The notes: generated by a model from the letters alone, not told the origin. A DNA stretch of 9,963 nt from Lachnospiraceae bacterium UBA3732 (GCA_002372545.1 DFHD01000058.1:10737-20699), one strand, 5' to 3'. Shown: positions 1 to 7,460, numbered from the stretch's first letter. A program made the numbers and translations.

Positions 1-100
1 AGGCTTTTGCGCAGTGCTATCCGGAAGGCAATTCATAGATGTAGTTATGTAGAAATCGGTGTACGATAGCCTTGGGCATGCGAAGGCTGATCATCAAACC

Positions 101-107
101 GGCGGAG
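101..107 (+). promoter_or_regulatory. Ribosome binding site deciding the start of the membrane protein gene
   Basis: GGCGGAG lies nine bases before the ATG at 117. It favours that start over an in-frame TTG at 72 and an in-frame ATG at 78, which have no comparable purine-rich site at the right distance. The choice shortens the protein from 370 to 355 residues and removes a leader that adds no obvious domain. Confidence 0.55.
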
Positions 108-116
108 AATCCTGAC

Positions 117-1184
117 ATGGCAGAATTTCTTAAAAAGATCATAGGTATGACAAAGGACGAGTTCATTAGCTGGCTGCACGAAAGCCAGGGCTCGCTTGGA
201 AATTATCTGCTGAAGATCCTTCTTGCCATCCTGATCTATTTCATCATCAGCGATTCGCTCACATCCATCATCCGTAAGGTTCTGAAAAAGGACGAAGATC
301 CGCGCAGCAGACAGATCGATCAGAGCTCACGGGTACTTGCCGTGATCCTGTACATTTTCAAGTATGTGTTACTGATCATTGTCCTTTATGACATCATCCA
401 TCAGCTGGGCATAGTGGAGACCAGCCCTTCCGTTACGCTGCTCGTATCAGGAGGCGTTGTACTGCTCCTTCTCCTGACCGGCACCCTGGCTAAAGGGATC
501 CGGAAGCTTGCCCGTTATCTGAACCGCCTCGCCCGCGGCGAGGATATCGAATATGCCGATATCACAGATACAAAAAAGCGGCGCTTCGCCGGTCTTTCCA
601 TGCATTCCGGGACACGCCGCAGCATTTTCCGTCTCCTGTCCTTCCTGTATAAAACGGCCGGGATCGTGATTGGCGTTGCTCTGGCACTTGTCGCCTGCCG
701 CGGCATTTCCTATGTGCTGGAGAGCAAGGGAACAGACATCTCCCATCTTCTCGCCCTGCCGGAATACCAGCTCTCACGGGAATTCCAGGCAGAATTCCGT
801 TGGGACAAAGAGCTTCCCGATAAGCTGCCCGTAAAGCTGGGCGAACATGTTGAGGTAAAGACCAATGGCGATATCAATCTCATTTTTGTTGACGGCAGCT
901 TTACGGCCATCAATACATCCAGCCGGGATTACCGGTTCTATGAGGTCGGCATCAATCAGTCGATCCGTTCCTCCCTCCGCCGGACAACCTTCCGGTACGA
1001 AAATACCTCTAAGCTTACCCAGAATACCCACGGCAATTATTCCGATTCCTACATTTACTGCAACTGGTCGGACAATAACTGCCTGATCCTGACGGTAAAT
1101 AACACCTCCAACCGGGTCGCGTCGCTTACCTACATCCGGGATCTTCGCGCTGTTGCAGACCTGCTCGGGGTGAGCGAATACTGA
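117..1184 (+). CDS. Unrecognised four-helix membrane protein with MscS-like N-terminal core
   Basis: I do not recognise a named family. From the ATG at 117 the product is 355 residues. Hydrophobic segments lie near residues 29-46, 73-91, 105-122 and 178-199. Basic loops at 52-72 and 123-177 suggest, by the positive-inside rule, that the N terminus and the roughly 155-residue C-terminal region (200-355) both face outward. The first three helices, their spacing and the LGI-ET-S-V-LL pattern around 97-109 recall the transmembrane part of MscS-type mechanosensitive channels. The glycine/alanine-rich pore helix and the cytoplasmic beta domain that follow in MscS are not seen. The C-terminal part is rich in Asn, Ser, Thr and Tyr with alternating hydrophobic stretches, consistent with a beta-rich soluble domain, and has two cysteines (315, 322). 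It converges on def with a 41-base gap. The first 116 bases show no convincing promoter. In-frame starts at 72 (TTG) and 78 (ATG) remain possible. Confidence 0.8.
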   Translation: MAEFLKKIIGMTKDEFISWLHESQGSLGNYLLKILLAILIYFIISDSLTSIIRKVLKKDEDPRSRQIDQSSRVLAVILYIFKYVLLIIVLYDIIHQLGIVETSPSVTLLVSGGVVLLLLLTGTLAKGIRKLARYLNRLARGEDIEYADITDTKKRRFAGLSMHSGTRRSIFRLLSFLYKTAGIVIGVALALVACRGISYVLESKGTDISHLLALPEYQLSREFQAEFRWDKELPDKLPVKLGEHVEVKTNGDINLIFVDGSFTAINTSSRDYRFYEVGINQSIRSSLRRTTFRYENTSKLTQNTHGNYSDSYIYCNWSDNNCLILTVNNTSNRVASLTYIRDLRAVADLLGVSEY

Positions 1185-1225
1185 TCCAACGCCCGGCCGG
1201 GATATTTGTTTCTCTTTATCCCTCT

Positions 1226-1711
1226 TTATTCCTCTTCCTCGACAGCCGTAACGTGATGCAGGCCTCCGATGACCTTATCCTTATAAAGGACTCCGTCCAG
1301 GTGATCAAGCTCGTGGCAGATGGCGCGGGCCAGAAGCTCCGTCCCCTCGACACGGATCTCGTCCATATTTCTGTCAAGCGCTTTGGCTATAACATGATTC
1401 GGACGGGTCACCTCTCCGGAAAGCCCCGGAAGGGAAAGGCAGCCCTCCTCGCCTGTCTGTTCGCCATCCGCTTCAATGATCTCCGGATTGATGAGAACAA
1501 GGGGTCCTACCTCGTCATCCCCAACATCAATCACGACTATCCTTCTGAGAATGCCTACCTGAGGCGCCGCAAGTCCGACACCATTCGCTTCATACATGGT
1601 ATCAAACATGTCATCGATCAGTTCCTCCAGCCGGGGCGTCATTTCCTTAACCGGTTTGCACACCTTGCGGAGAACATCATCTCCATCCTCTCTGATCTTT
1701 CTGATTGCCAT
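1226..1711 (-). CDS. def: Peptide deformylase
   Basis: This metalloenzyme removes the formyl group from the N-terminal formylmethionine of nascent proteins at the ribosome exit. All three family motifs are intact in the 161-residue product: GVGLAAPQ at 44-51, EGCLSLPG at 89-96 and HELDH at 133-137. Cys91, His133 and His137 are the expected metal ligands and Glu134 the catalytic base. The length and the compact C terminus fit the short (type 1-like) deformylases rather than the longer ones typical of Bacillus and Staphylococcus. The protein ends in four glutamates. The start has a strong AGGAAGAGG-type site just upstream. It follows priA after 164 bases and is probably cotranscribed with murE and priA. 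The usual downstream partner fmt (methionyl-tRNA formyltransferase) is absent; the next gene is convergent. Confidence 0.97.
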   Translation of the reverse strand: MAIRKIREDGDDVLRKVCKPVKEMTPRLEELIDDMFDTMYEANGVGLAAPQVGILRRIVVIDVGDDEVGPLVLINPEIIEADGEQTGEEGCLSLPGLSGEVTRPNHVIAKALDRNMDEIRVEGTELLARAICHELDHLDGVLYKDKVIGGLHHVTAVEEEE

Positions 1712-1726
1712 TATCCTCTTCCTTTC

Positions 1727-1766
1727 CTCTTATTCTCTCTTATTATCTCTTATTTTCTCTTATCTT
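1727..1766 (-). repeat. Four-copy 10-base purine-rich tandem repeat in the def leader
   Basis: On the plus strand CTCTTAT occurs exactly at 1727, 1737, 1747 and 1757, each copy followed by three T-rich variable bases. This gives a perfect 10-base period over 40 bases. In the def message it reads as repeated ATAAGAG units, almost pure purine, running directly into the ribosome binding site. Related purine-rich sequence continues on both sides (1712-1726 and 1767-1776). The array fills the gap between priA and def closest to the def start; the rest of that gap (about 1777-1875) holds no gene that I can support. Confidence 0.85.
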
Positions 1767-1875
1767 ATCTATTATCCGTATCCGCCCATTGCCCCTTCAG
1801 GCTGCAATCCGCCGACCGCCTGATGAAATCCGCAGGCTGCCTGACCTGATTGCGCGGCACAATTAATCTCCGCTT

Positions 1876-3924
1876 CTACACAATGTTCATCGGGTCGAGA
1901 TCCGGAGTGAATTCGATCTTCTTTTTTCCCTCTTCGCCCAGGAGTTTTTCTGCCAGTCCCGCTGCCCGGAAGAGAATCCCGGCGTCCGCGGACTTCAGAT
2001 AGATCACCCGGCGATACCTCTCGTTCACGCGATAGATCATGGCCTCGGCAGGGCCGATGATATCCGTACTGCCGGAACAGCTCCTGCCCTGCGCGGACAT
2101 TTCACGGCTCAGTTCCTTCCGCAGACGCTCTCCGATCCGGTCAGTCTCCTGCTTCAGGAACGCTTCATCCTCAGAAACAAAAAGCAGGGCTGAAAGATGC
2201 CATACCGGCGGAAAACGGAGCAGCCGCCGATAGGCGATCTCATATTCAAAAAAGCCTTCGTAATCCTGAGCAGCCGCCATCTGCACGGCATAATGGTCGG
2301 GCTTATAGGTCTGGAAAACCGCATATCCGGGCATATCACCGCGCCCGGCCCGGCCTGCCGCCTGCATAAGGAGGTCAAATGTCCTCTCCGCCGAGCGGTA
2401 ATCGCTGTCAAACAGTCCCAGATCTGCCAGAACGCAGCCCACAACCGTCACATTGGGAAAATCATGCCCTTTGACGATCATCTGCGTGCCGATAAGGCAG
2501 TCCGCCTCTTTATTGCGGAAGGCCCTGAGGATCCGGCCGTGAGCATCCTTCTCTCCCGTCGTATCCTTATCCATCCGCAGTGTCCTTACCTGAGGAAAAA
2601 GTTTCCTTACCTCTTCCTCCACCCGCTCCGTACCGATTCCATAGCCTCCGATCCAGGGCGAACCGCACTTCGGACATTTTGTATGCATTTTCTCCGTATG
2701 GCCGCAGTAATGGCACATCAGGAGATTTTTTCCATGGAGAGAAAGCGTCACATCGCAGTGCGGGCATTTCACCGCCTCGCCGCAGCTCCGGCAGGAAACG
2801 AAGGAATGATATCCTCTCCGGTTCAGGAACAGCATGACCTGCTCTCCGGCGGAGAAGGCTTCGTTCATCCGCTTCAGCAGCTCTTCGGAAAAGATGCTCT
2901 TATTGCCCTTTCTCAGCTCCTCACGCATATCCGCCACGCTGACAGTGGCAAGGCTTCTTCCCACAGCCCTGTTTTCCATGGTATAAAGCCTGATCTTTCC
3001 TTCCTTCGCCCGCTGGTAGCTCTCCACAGAGGGCGTTGCGGAGCCCATCACGAGGACTGCATCCTCCAGGGCAGCTCTTGCCATAGCCGTTTCTCTGGCA
3101 TGATATTTCGGCGTTTTTTCACTTTTATAGGCTCCGTCGTGTTCCTCGTCGATCAGGATCAGACCCGTACGGGGGAATGGTGCGAAGAGCGCCGAGCGGG
3201 GGCCGATGAGGATATCTGTCTCCCCCTTTTTCGCCCGCTCGAATTCCCTGTATTTTTCTCCCTTGGAGAGCCTCGAATTCAGAATGGATATCCTCTCACC
3301 GAATCTGGCTCTGAACCGGGCGGTGGTCTGGTAGGTCAGGGCAATCTCCGGAACCAGCATGATCACCTGCCTGCCCCGGCGGATCACCTCCTCCGCCATA
3401 CGGATATATACCTCTGTTTTTCCGCTTCCGGTCACTCCCCGCAGGAGCACCGGTGTTCTGTCGCCGGCATCAAAGGCCGCCGTAAAATCCGATACGATCC
3501 TCTGCTGCTCCTCTGTCAGCTCCTCCACCAAAGCAGCGCCCGTCTCCAGCTCTGTCAGATCCTTTTCCACCTTTCGATCCCTGACCTTTTCCTTTACGGG
3601 CATAACGGTCAGAAGAGCCGAAAGCATGGTGGAGCCGTATACCCTGTGCATCCAGTCTGCCAGCCGGATGAGCCGCCCCTCCACAGGAACACTTTTCTCA
3701 TCCACGCCCAGAATATCCTTCACCTTTTCCAGAGGATAATCCACCGTATCCCTGAAGCCGGTAACATAGCCCTTCCGGACTCTTCCGCCGGCACCGAAGG
3801 GCACCTTTACCACACTGCCCACCTTTACCTCGGACGAAAGCTCCTCCGGTATCCGGTAGGAAAAGGCTCTGTCCAGATCCTCATGTGAAATATTGATTAT
3901 GATATCCGCAAATCTTTGTGACAT
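1876..3924 (-). CDS. priA: Primosomal protein N' (replication restart helicase PriA)
   Basis: PriA recognises stalled or collapsed forks and reloads the replicative helicase. The 682-residue protein has an N-terminal DNA-binding region with the usual lDraFsYrIP signature (about 17-26), Walker A GVTGSGKTE at 163-171, DEEH at 259-262 and GSATPS at 294-299. Eight zinc-binding cysteines follow at 378, 381, 387, 390, 404, 407, 417 and 420, then IGTQMIVKGHDFP at 478-490, QAAGRAGRG at 521-529 and a C-terminal GPAEAMIYRV segment from 624. Length is near the E. coli protein and shorter than the B. subtilis one. The start at 3924 has AGAGGA six to seven bases upstream. It lies inside the 3' end of murE, giving a 44-base overlap, so translational coupling is likely. 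The conserved N-terminal residues begin almost at the first Met, which supports this start. Confidence 0.97.
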   Translation of the reverse strand: MSQRFADIIINISHEDLDRAFSYRIPEELSSEVKVGSVVKVPFGAGGRVRKGYVTGFRDTVDYPLEKVKDILGVDEKSVPVEGRLIRLADWMHRVYGSTMLSALLTVMPVKEKVRDRKVEKDLTELETGAALVEELTEEQQRIVSDFTAAFDAGDRTPVLLRGVTGSGKTEVYIRMAEEVIRRGRQVIMLVPEIALTYQTTARFRARFGERISILNSRLSKGEKYREFERAKKGETDILIGPRSALFAPFPRTGLILIDEEHDGAYKSEKTPKYHARETAMARAALEDAVLVMGSATPSVESYQRAKEGKIRLYTMENRAVGRSLATVSVADMREELRKGNKSIFSEELLKRMNEAFSAGEQVMLFLNRRGYHSFVSCRSCGEAVKCPHCDVTLSLHGKNLLMCHYCGHTEKMHTKCPKCGSPWIGGYGIGTERVEEEVRKLFPQVRTLRMDKDTTGEKDAHGRILRAFRNKEADCLIGTQMIVKGHDFPNVTVVGCVLADLGLFDSDYRSAERTFDLLMQAAGRAGRGDMPGYAVFQTYKPDHYAVQMAAAQDYEGFFEYEIAYRRLLRFPPVWHLSALLFVSEDEAFLKQETDRIGERLRKELSREMSAQGRSCSGSTDIIGPAEAMIYRVNERYRRVIYLKSADAGILFRAAGLAEKLLGEEGKKKIEFTPDLDPMNIV

Positions 3925-5461
3925 CCGATTCCTCTATCACTTCCCGGATCAGGTCCCGTTCGTCCATATGATGCTTCACGCCGCAGATTTCCTGGTAATC
4001 CTCATGGCCCTTGCCCGCCAGGACGATCAGATCCCCCGGCTTTGCGTTGAGGATGGCATAGCGAACGGCTTCCTTCCGGTCTATGATCTCTACATATTTT
4101 CCGCTGGTCTTTCCGATCCCCACCTTGATGTCATCAATGATGGCCTGGGGATCCTCAAACCTGGGGTTATCGCTGGTTATAATACTGAGGTCCGAGAGTT
4201 CACCGGAAACCTCGCCCATGCCGTAGCGTCTGTCCTTCGCCCGGTTGCCGCCGCAGCCGAAAAGCGTCACGATCCGCCCCGGGTTATAGGCCCGAAGGGA
4301 GGTCAGCAGCGACCGGAGAGACATGGCATTATGCGCATAGTCGATCATCAGGGTAAATTCATCGGAGATGGGGATCATTTCCACCCGGCCCCGCACATGA
4401 ATATCCAAAAGGATTTCCTTTATCTTTTCCATGGGAACGCCCATTTCGCTGGCTACAGCAATGGCAGCAAGTGCATTTTCCACACTGAAGGTTCCGGGCA
4501 GATCCACCCTCACCTCTGCATTTTTCTTTCCCGTAAGACGGAAGGCTGTTCCCAGAACGCCGCCCTCCCGGTACAGCCGGATATCCTCTGCCCTGTAGTC
4601 TGCATCCTCTCTTCTGCCGAAGGTAAGCTTTCTTCCCGCCGCACCGTCCATCATGTAGGCGGCCTCGGGATCATCGGTATGATAGATACCGGTCCTGCAG
4701 AGCCCGAACAGGAGCTTTTTGCAGTCTCTGTATTCTTCATAGCTGGAATGCTCATCCTTACCGATATGGTCCGGTGACAGGTTGGTAAATATGCCGTAAT
4801 CGAAGTCTACGCCGGCTACTCTGTCGAGCTTGAGTCCCTGAGAGGACACCTCCATCACCACGCTGTCCAGGCCGTTTTCCAGCATTTTCTTCAGCTCTTC
4901 ATGGAGCTTTATGGATTCCGGCGTGGTATTAGCCGCAGGAATTCTCTCCCTGCCGTTCAGGATCTCGATGGTTCCCACAAGACCTGTCTTATGCCCTGCC
5001 TTTTCCAGCATTTCCCGGATCATGACAGATGTGGTGGTCTTTCCCTTTGTTCCGGTCAGGCCGATCACGGTCAGCTTCTCAGAGGGGTCGCCGTAGAAGT
5101 GGCCGCTCATGATGCCCATGGCTTTCCGGGCGTTCTTTACCCGGAGCACGGTAAGATCCGGATAATCCGCCAGACAGACGGCCTTATCTCCGCCCGCTTT
5201 TTTCCCTTCATCACCGGCGGATGCCTGTCTCAGGATCTCATCGATCTCCGATGTGTCCTTTTCGGTCACTACGCATCCGGCGCCCTTTTTCAGTACATCA
5301 GGAAGAAAGGCTGCGCCGTCCACGCGAAAGCCGGGGATAGCAAAATAGAGGCCGCCGGAAACGGTCTTCCGGGAATCATTGGTTATATCGGGAATCTCCC
5401 TCTCTGCAGGACCGTGGATGCATTCTGTCTCCACGTCCCGGATGAGTTCACTCAGTAGCAT
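3881..5461 (-). CDS. murE: MurE-type UDP-MurNAc-tripeptide ligase (probable meso-diaminopimelate-adding)
   Basis: Mur ligases of this type add the third amino acid to UDP-MurNAc-L-Ala-D-Glu in the cytoplasm during peptidoglycan synthesis. In the 526-residue product I see NDSRKTVSGG at 28-37 (UDP-sugar domain), P-loop GTKGKTTT at 137-144, TTPE at 179-182, EVSSQGL at 204-210, DH at 231-232, Lys248 in the position of the carbamylated lysine, DYAHN at 374-378, FGCGGNR at 401-407, DNPRFED at 431-437 and AGKGHEDYQ at 482-490. The DNPR motif is the known signature for meso-diaminopimelate rather than lysine. The stretches SPDHIGKDEHSSYEEY (229-244) and DYAHNAMS differ from the common DHLDYH and DYAHTPD forms, so this may be a paralogue of the wall-cluster MurE. 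The start has AGGAGA six bases upstream. The last 14 or so residues, encoded in the overlap with priA, extend beyond the usual family end. Confidence 0.9.
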   Translation of the reverse strand: MLLSELIRDVETECIHGPAEREIPDITNDSRKTVSGGLYFAIPGFRVDGAAFLPDVLKKGAGCVVTEKDTSEIDEILRQASAGDEGKKAGGDKAVCLADYPDLTVLRVKNARKAMGIMSGHFYGDPSEKLTVIGLTGTKGKTTTSVMIREMLEKAGHKTGLVGTIEILNGRERIPAANTTPESIKLHEELKKMLENGLDSVVMEVSSQGLKLDRVAGVDFDYGIFTNLSPDHIGKDEHSSYEEYRDCKKLLFGLCRTGIYHTDDPEAAYMMDGAAGRKLTFGRREDADYRAEDIRLYREGGVLGTAFRLTGKKNAEVRVDLPGTFSVENALAAIAVASEMGVPMEKIKEILLDIHVRGRVEMIPISDEFTLMIDYAHNAMSLRSLLTSLRAYNPGRIVTLFGCGGNRAKDRRYGMGEVSGELSDLSIITSDNPRFEDPQAIIDDIKVGIGKTSGKYVEIIDRKEAVRYAILNAKPGDLIVLAGKGHEDYQEICGVKHHMDERDLIREVIEESDVTKICGYHNQYFT

Positions 5462-5520
5462 ATTTCTCTCCTAACAAACACCGAAGCCGGCAGCCGCTGC
5501 CCGCCTCATTTGTCTTTCCG

Positions 5521-5553
5521 ATCATACATCAGCACCGGTACAACAATTTTCAA
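5521..5553 (-). promoter_or_regulatory. Possible weak promoter for murE-priA-def
   Basis: On the minus strand TATGAT (5521-5526) resembles a -10 element about 60 bases before the murE start. TTGAAA (5548-5553) lies upstream, but the 21-base spacing is too long for a standard sigma-A promoter, and no better -35 is present at 16-18 bases. A promoter is expected here because a terminator ends the rpoZ transcript just upstream. The leader also contains a small GGCAG/CTGCC hairpin near 5489-5501. Confidence 0.25.
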
Positions 5554-5584
5554 ACAGCTGCACCAACAGGCAAAAAAGCATAGT

Positions 5585-5615
5585 GAAAACAAGGCGAACA
5601 GTTTCTGTCCGCCTT
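5585..5615 (-). terminator. Intrinsic terminator after rpoZ
   Basis: Nine bases past the rpoZ stop the minus strand forms an 11-base-pair stem, AAGGCGGACAG with CTGTTCGCCTT (one G-U pair), closed by a three-base AAA loop. It is followed by GTTTTC, with a second T-run a few bases on (5571-5577). This is a standard rho-independent terminator and separates yicC-gmk-rpoZ from murE-priA-def. Confidence 0.88.
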
Positions 5616-5623
5616 CGCTTTTC

Positions 5624-5863
5624 TTACTCGTCGTCTCCGACGATCTTTACTTTTCCTTCGTAAAGCTCTTCCACAGCAATAGAAAGAGGTTTCTTCCCCT
5701 CGCTGTCATCCACGAGGGCTTTCTCGCCCCGCACCAGCTGTCTGGCGCGCTTGGCCGTGGCCATTACGATGGAATAGCGGCTCTGTACAACAGGCTGCTC
5801 ACCCGGCTCAACGTCCTCATTCACTACGTTCATCAGATCCTGGTAAGAAGGATGGATCATCAT
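5624..5863 (-). CDS. rpoZ: DNA-directed RNA polymerase omega subunit
   Basis: Omega is the small accessory subunit that helps fold and hold the beta' subunit in RNA polymerase. The 79-residue product begins with the Firmicutes form (M)MIHPSYQDLM and carries the family core QSRYSIVMATAKRARQL at 27-43, followed by KPLSIAVEEL at 58-67. The acidic tail after the last helix is usual. An AAAGGAG site lies 10 bases from the first ATG and 13 from the second, so I prefer the first. The gene starts five bases after the gmk stop, with its ribosome binding site straddling the end of gmk. The gmk-rpoZ pairing is conserved across Firmicutes. Confidence 0.95.
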   Translation of the reverse strand: MMIHPSYQDLMNVVNEDVEPGEQPVVQSRYSIVMATAKRARQLVRGEKALVDDSEGKKPLSIAVEELYEGKVKIVGDDE

Positions 5864-5868
5864 ATGTT

Positions 5869-6501
5869 TTATTCTCCTTTCCCTGCGAATGTTTGAAGTT
5901 CGCTCTTTAACGTTTCCAACAGTGCCGCCCGCCGCTTTCTTTCGCAGCTGCGCGCGGTGATAATGGCGTGTACATCCTCCACACAGGTTTCAAGGTCGTC
6001 GTTGATCACAACATACTCGTACACGTCTGTTTCCTTTGCTTCCTCGGCAGCCCGGCGGATTCTCTTTTCCACCTGCTCCACTGTTTCCGAGCCCCTCGAC
6101 ATCAGTCTTTCCTTCAGGGTTTCCGCATCCTTTGTGGTGATAAACAGAAGGATGGCATCCGGATACTGGGCGAGAACATTTTTCGCTCCCTGCACTTCGA
6201 TCTCCAAAAGCACCGTACTTCCCTTTTTCAGCTCATCCTCTACGAATCTCCGGGGGGTTCCGTAGTAGTTTTCCACATACTGCGCCCACTCGATAAATCC
6301 GTTGTAGTCGATCATATTCCGGAATTCATCTGTCGTCTTGAAAAAGTACTCTCTTCCGTCCACCTCGCCGGGTCTCGGCGGCCTTGTGGTGGCCGATACA
6401 GAAAGACTGTAGCCGTACTTTTCCACCAGACGCTTCACAACTGTTCCCTTTCCGGCACCGGAAAAGCCGGAGATCACTATGAGATTTCCTTTACTATCCA
6501 T
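5869..6501 (-). CDS. gmk: Guanylate kinase
   Basis: This enzyme phosphorylates GMP to GDP with ATP, a step required for GTP, dGTP and (p)ppGpp pools. The 210-residue protein is full length. It has the P-loop GFSGAGKGT at 12-20, the GMP-binding segment SATTRPPRPGEVDGREYFF at 36-54, EWAQYVENYYGTP at 71-83 and LLEIEVQGA at 98-106, then the lid region RLMSRGSET followed by basic helices. The P-loop has Phe where many guanylate kinases have Pro, a mild variant. An AAAGGAG site lies six bases before the ATG. It follows yicC after 80 bases and belongs to the yicC-gmk-rpoZ operon. In B. subtilis and many Clostridia the short remA gene sits between yicC and gmk; the 80-base gap here is too small for it. 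Confidence 0.97.
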   Translation of the reverse strand: MDSKGNLIVISGFSGAGKGTVVKRLVEKYGYSLSVSATTRPPRPGEVDGREYFFKTTDEFRNMIDYNGFIEWAQYVENYYGTPRRFVEDELKKGSTVLLEIEVQGAKNVLAQYPDAILLFITTKDAETLKERLMSRGSETVEQVEKRIRRAAEEAKETDVYEYVVINDDLETCVEDVHAIITARSCERKRRAALLETLKSELQTFAGKGE

Positions 6502-6581
6502 ACGTCACTCCTTTGCACGCAGCCATTATCCTGTCTTTTCATGCTTCACCCGCAGCAGCTTAGCAGGCGCTGCAAAAACAA

Positions 6582-7460
6582 TCATTCTATATTCTGCACC
6601 TGCTCCCTGATCTTCTCGATCAGTGTTTTGAGGTCGATGCCGATATCCGTCACTTCCCTGTCATCGGACTTGGAAAGTGTGGTATTGGCCTCCCGGTTCA
6701 TCTCCTGTACAATGAAATCCAGCTTCCGGCCTGCAGCGCCGCCCTCCTTCAGGATATCATCCACTGCCTGGATATGGCTTCTCAGCCGGACAAGCTCTTC
6801 ATCCACAGCCACTCTGTCGGCATAGATAGTAGTTTCCTGCACGATCCGGTTCTCATCCACTGCTGCATTTTCGAGCAGCGCCTTCACCTTCTCTGTCAGC
6901 TTTTCCTGATAAGCGGTAATGATAACCGGCACTCTGGCCTCGATCCGATCCACAAGAGCGGTCATCTCCGTAAGCTTGACCAGAATGTCCTTCTTCAGGT
7001 TTTCGCCTTCCTTTTCCCTGGACTCCGCAAACCTCTCCGCAGCCTCCCTGAGCACCCGGTCCAGCTCCCGGTAATCCTTTTCGTCTGCCTGATAGTTCTC
7101 CTCGAGGGTAAATACATCAGGAAAACGGGCGATCCGCGTAGGACGGATATCCTCCTCCAGACCGAATTCCTGTTTCATCTCATTCAGATACCGGATATAT
7201 TCAGCCGCAACATCCCGGTCATACCGGACAGTTACGCCTGTGCTCTTCAGCTTTTCATAGGTGATATATACATCCACCTTGCCTCTTTCGGCATATTCCC
7301 GGATAGTCTTCCGAATCTCCGGTTCATATTTGGAAATGATCCGGGGCAGCTTTATCCCGAGATCCAGATACCGGTGATTTACAGATTTCATTTCCACAAT
7401 GATGCGGTATTCTTCATCCGTATATTCGCTTCGGCCAAAGCCGGTCATGCTTTTGATCAT
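6582..7460 (-). CDS. yicC: YicC/YloC-family endoribonuclease
   Basis: Members of this family (YicC of E. coli, YloC of B. subtilis) are reported as single-strand RNA endonucleases affecting small-RNA and stationary-phase physiology. The exact substrate here is unknown. The 292-residue product shows the diagnostic N-terminal MIKSMTGFGR at 1-10 and SVNHRYLDL at 26-34, a central helical part with REKEGENLKKD at 148-158 and EELVRLRSH at 221-229, and the conserved C-terminal GRKLDFIVQEMNREANT at 244-260 ending in IREQVQNIE. Length and both end motifs are standard, so the gene appears intact. A CGGAG site lies seven bases before the ATG, and a good promoter sits about 56 bases upstream. It is the first gene of the operon with gmk and rpoZ. 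Confidence 0.95.
   Translation of the reverse strand: MIKSMTGFGRSEYTDEEYRIIVEMKSVNHRYLDLGIKLPRIISKYEPEIRKTIREYAERGKVDVYITYEKLKSTGVTVRYDRDVAAEYIRYLNEMKQEFGLEEDIRPTRIARFPDVFTLEENYQADEKDYRELDRVLREAAERFAESREKEGENLKKDILVKLTEMTALVDRIEARVPVIITAYQEKLTEKVKALLENAAVDENRIVQETTIYADRVAVDEELVRLRSHIQAVDDILKEGGAAGRKLDFIVQEMNREANTTLSKSDDREVTDIGIDLKTLIEKIREQVQNIE

Noticed and set aside
1..100. The tail of an upstream plus-strand gene or a promoter at the left edge
   Set aside because: One frame is open from the edge to a TAG at 67-69 and another to a TAG at 36-38, but the stretches are too short to recognise. No -35/-10 pair with acceptable spacing is present.
1192..1222. A possible terminator between the membrane protein gene and def (CCCGGCCGGG palindrome and a GGGATA/TATCCC stem)
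   Set aside because: The palindrome leaves no room for a stable loop with a long stem, and the six-pair stem has a 12-base loop followed only by mixed T/C sequence. It is too weak to call, though some termination at this convergent junction is likely.
2197..3888. A 563-codon open frame on the plus strand opposite priA
   Set aside because: It lies fully antisense to a conserved helicase gene, has a composition-driven His/Pro/Arg/Leu-rich sequence with no recognisable domain, and lacks a good ribosome binding site. Long antisense frames are expected opposite GC-rich codons.
3893..4777. A 294-codon plus-strand open frame opposite murE
   Set aside because: Its sequence is the shadow of murE codons, with no domain pattern and no independent start signals.
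6502..6581. A remA (DUF370) gene between yicC and gmk
   Set aside because: The 80-base gap cannot hold the roughly 85-90 codon gene, and no part of it encodes a recognisable fragment.
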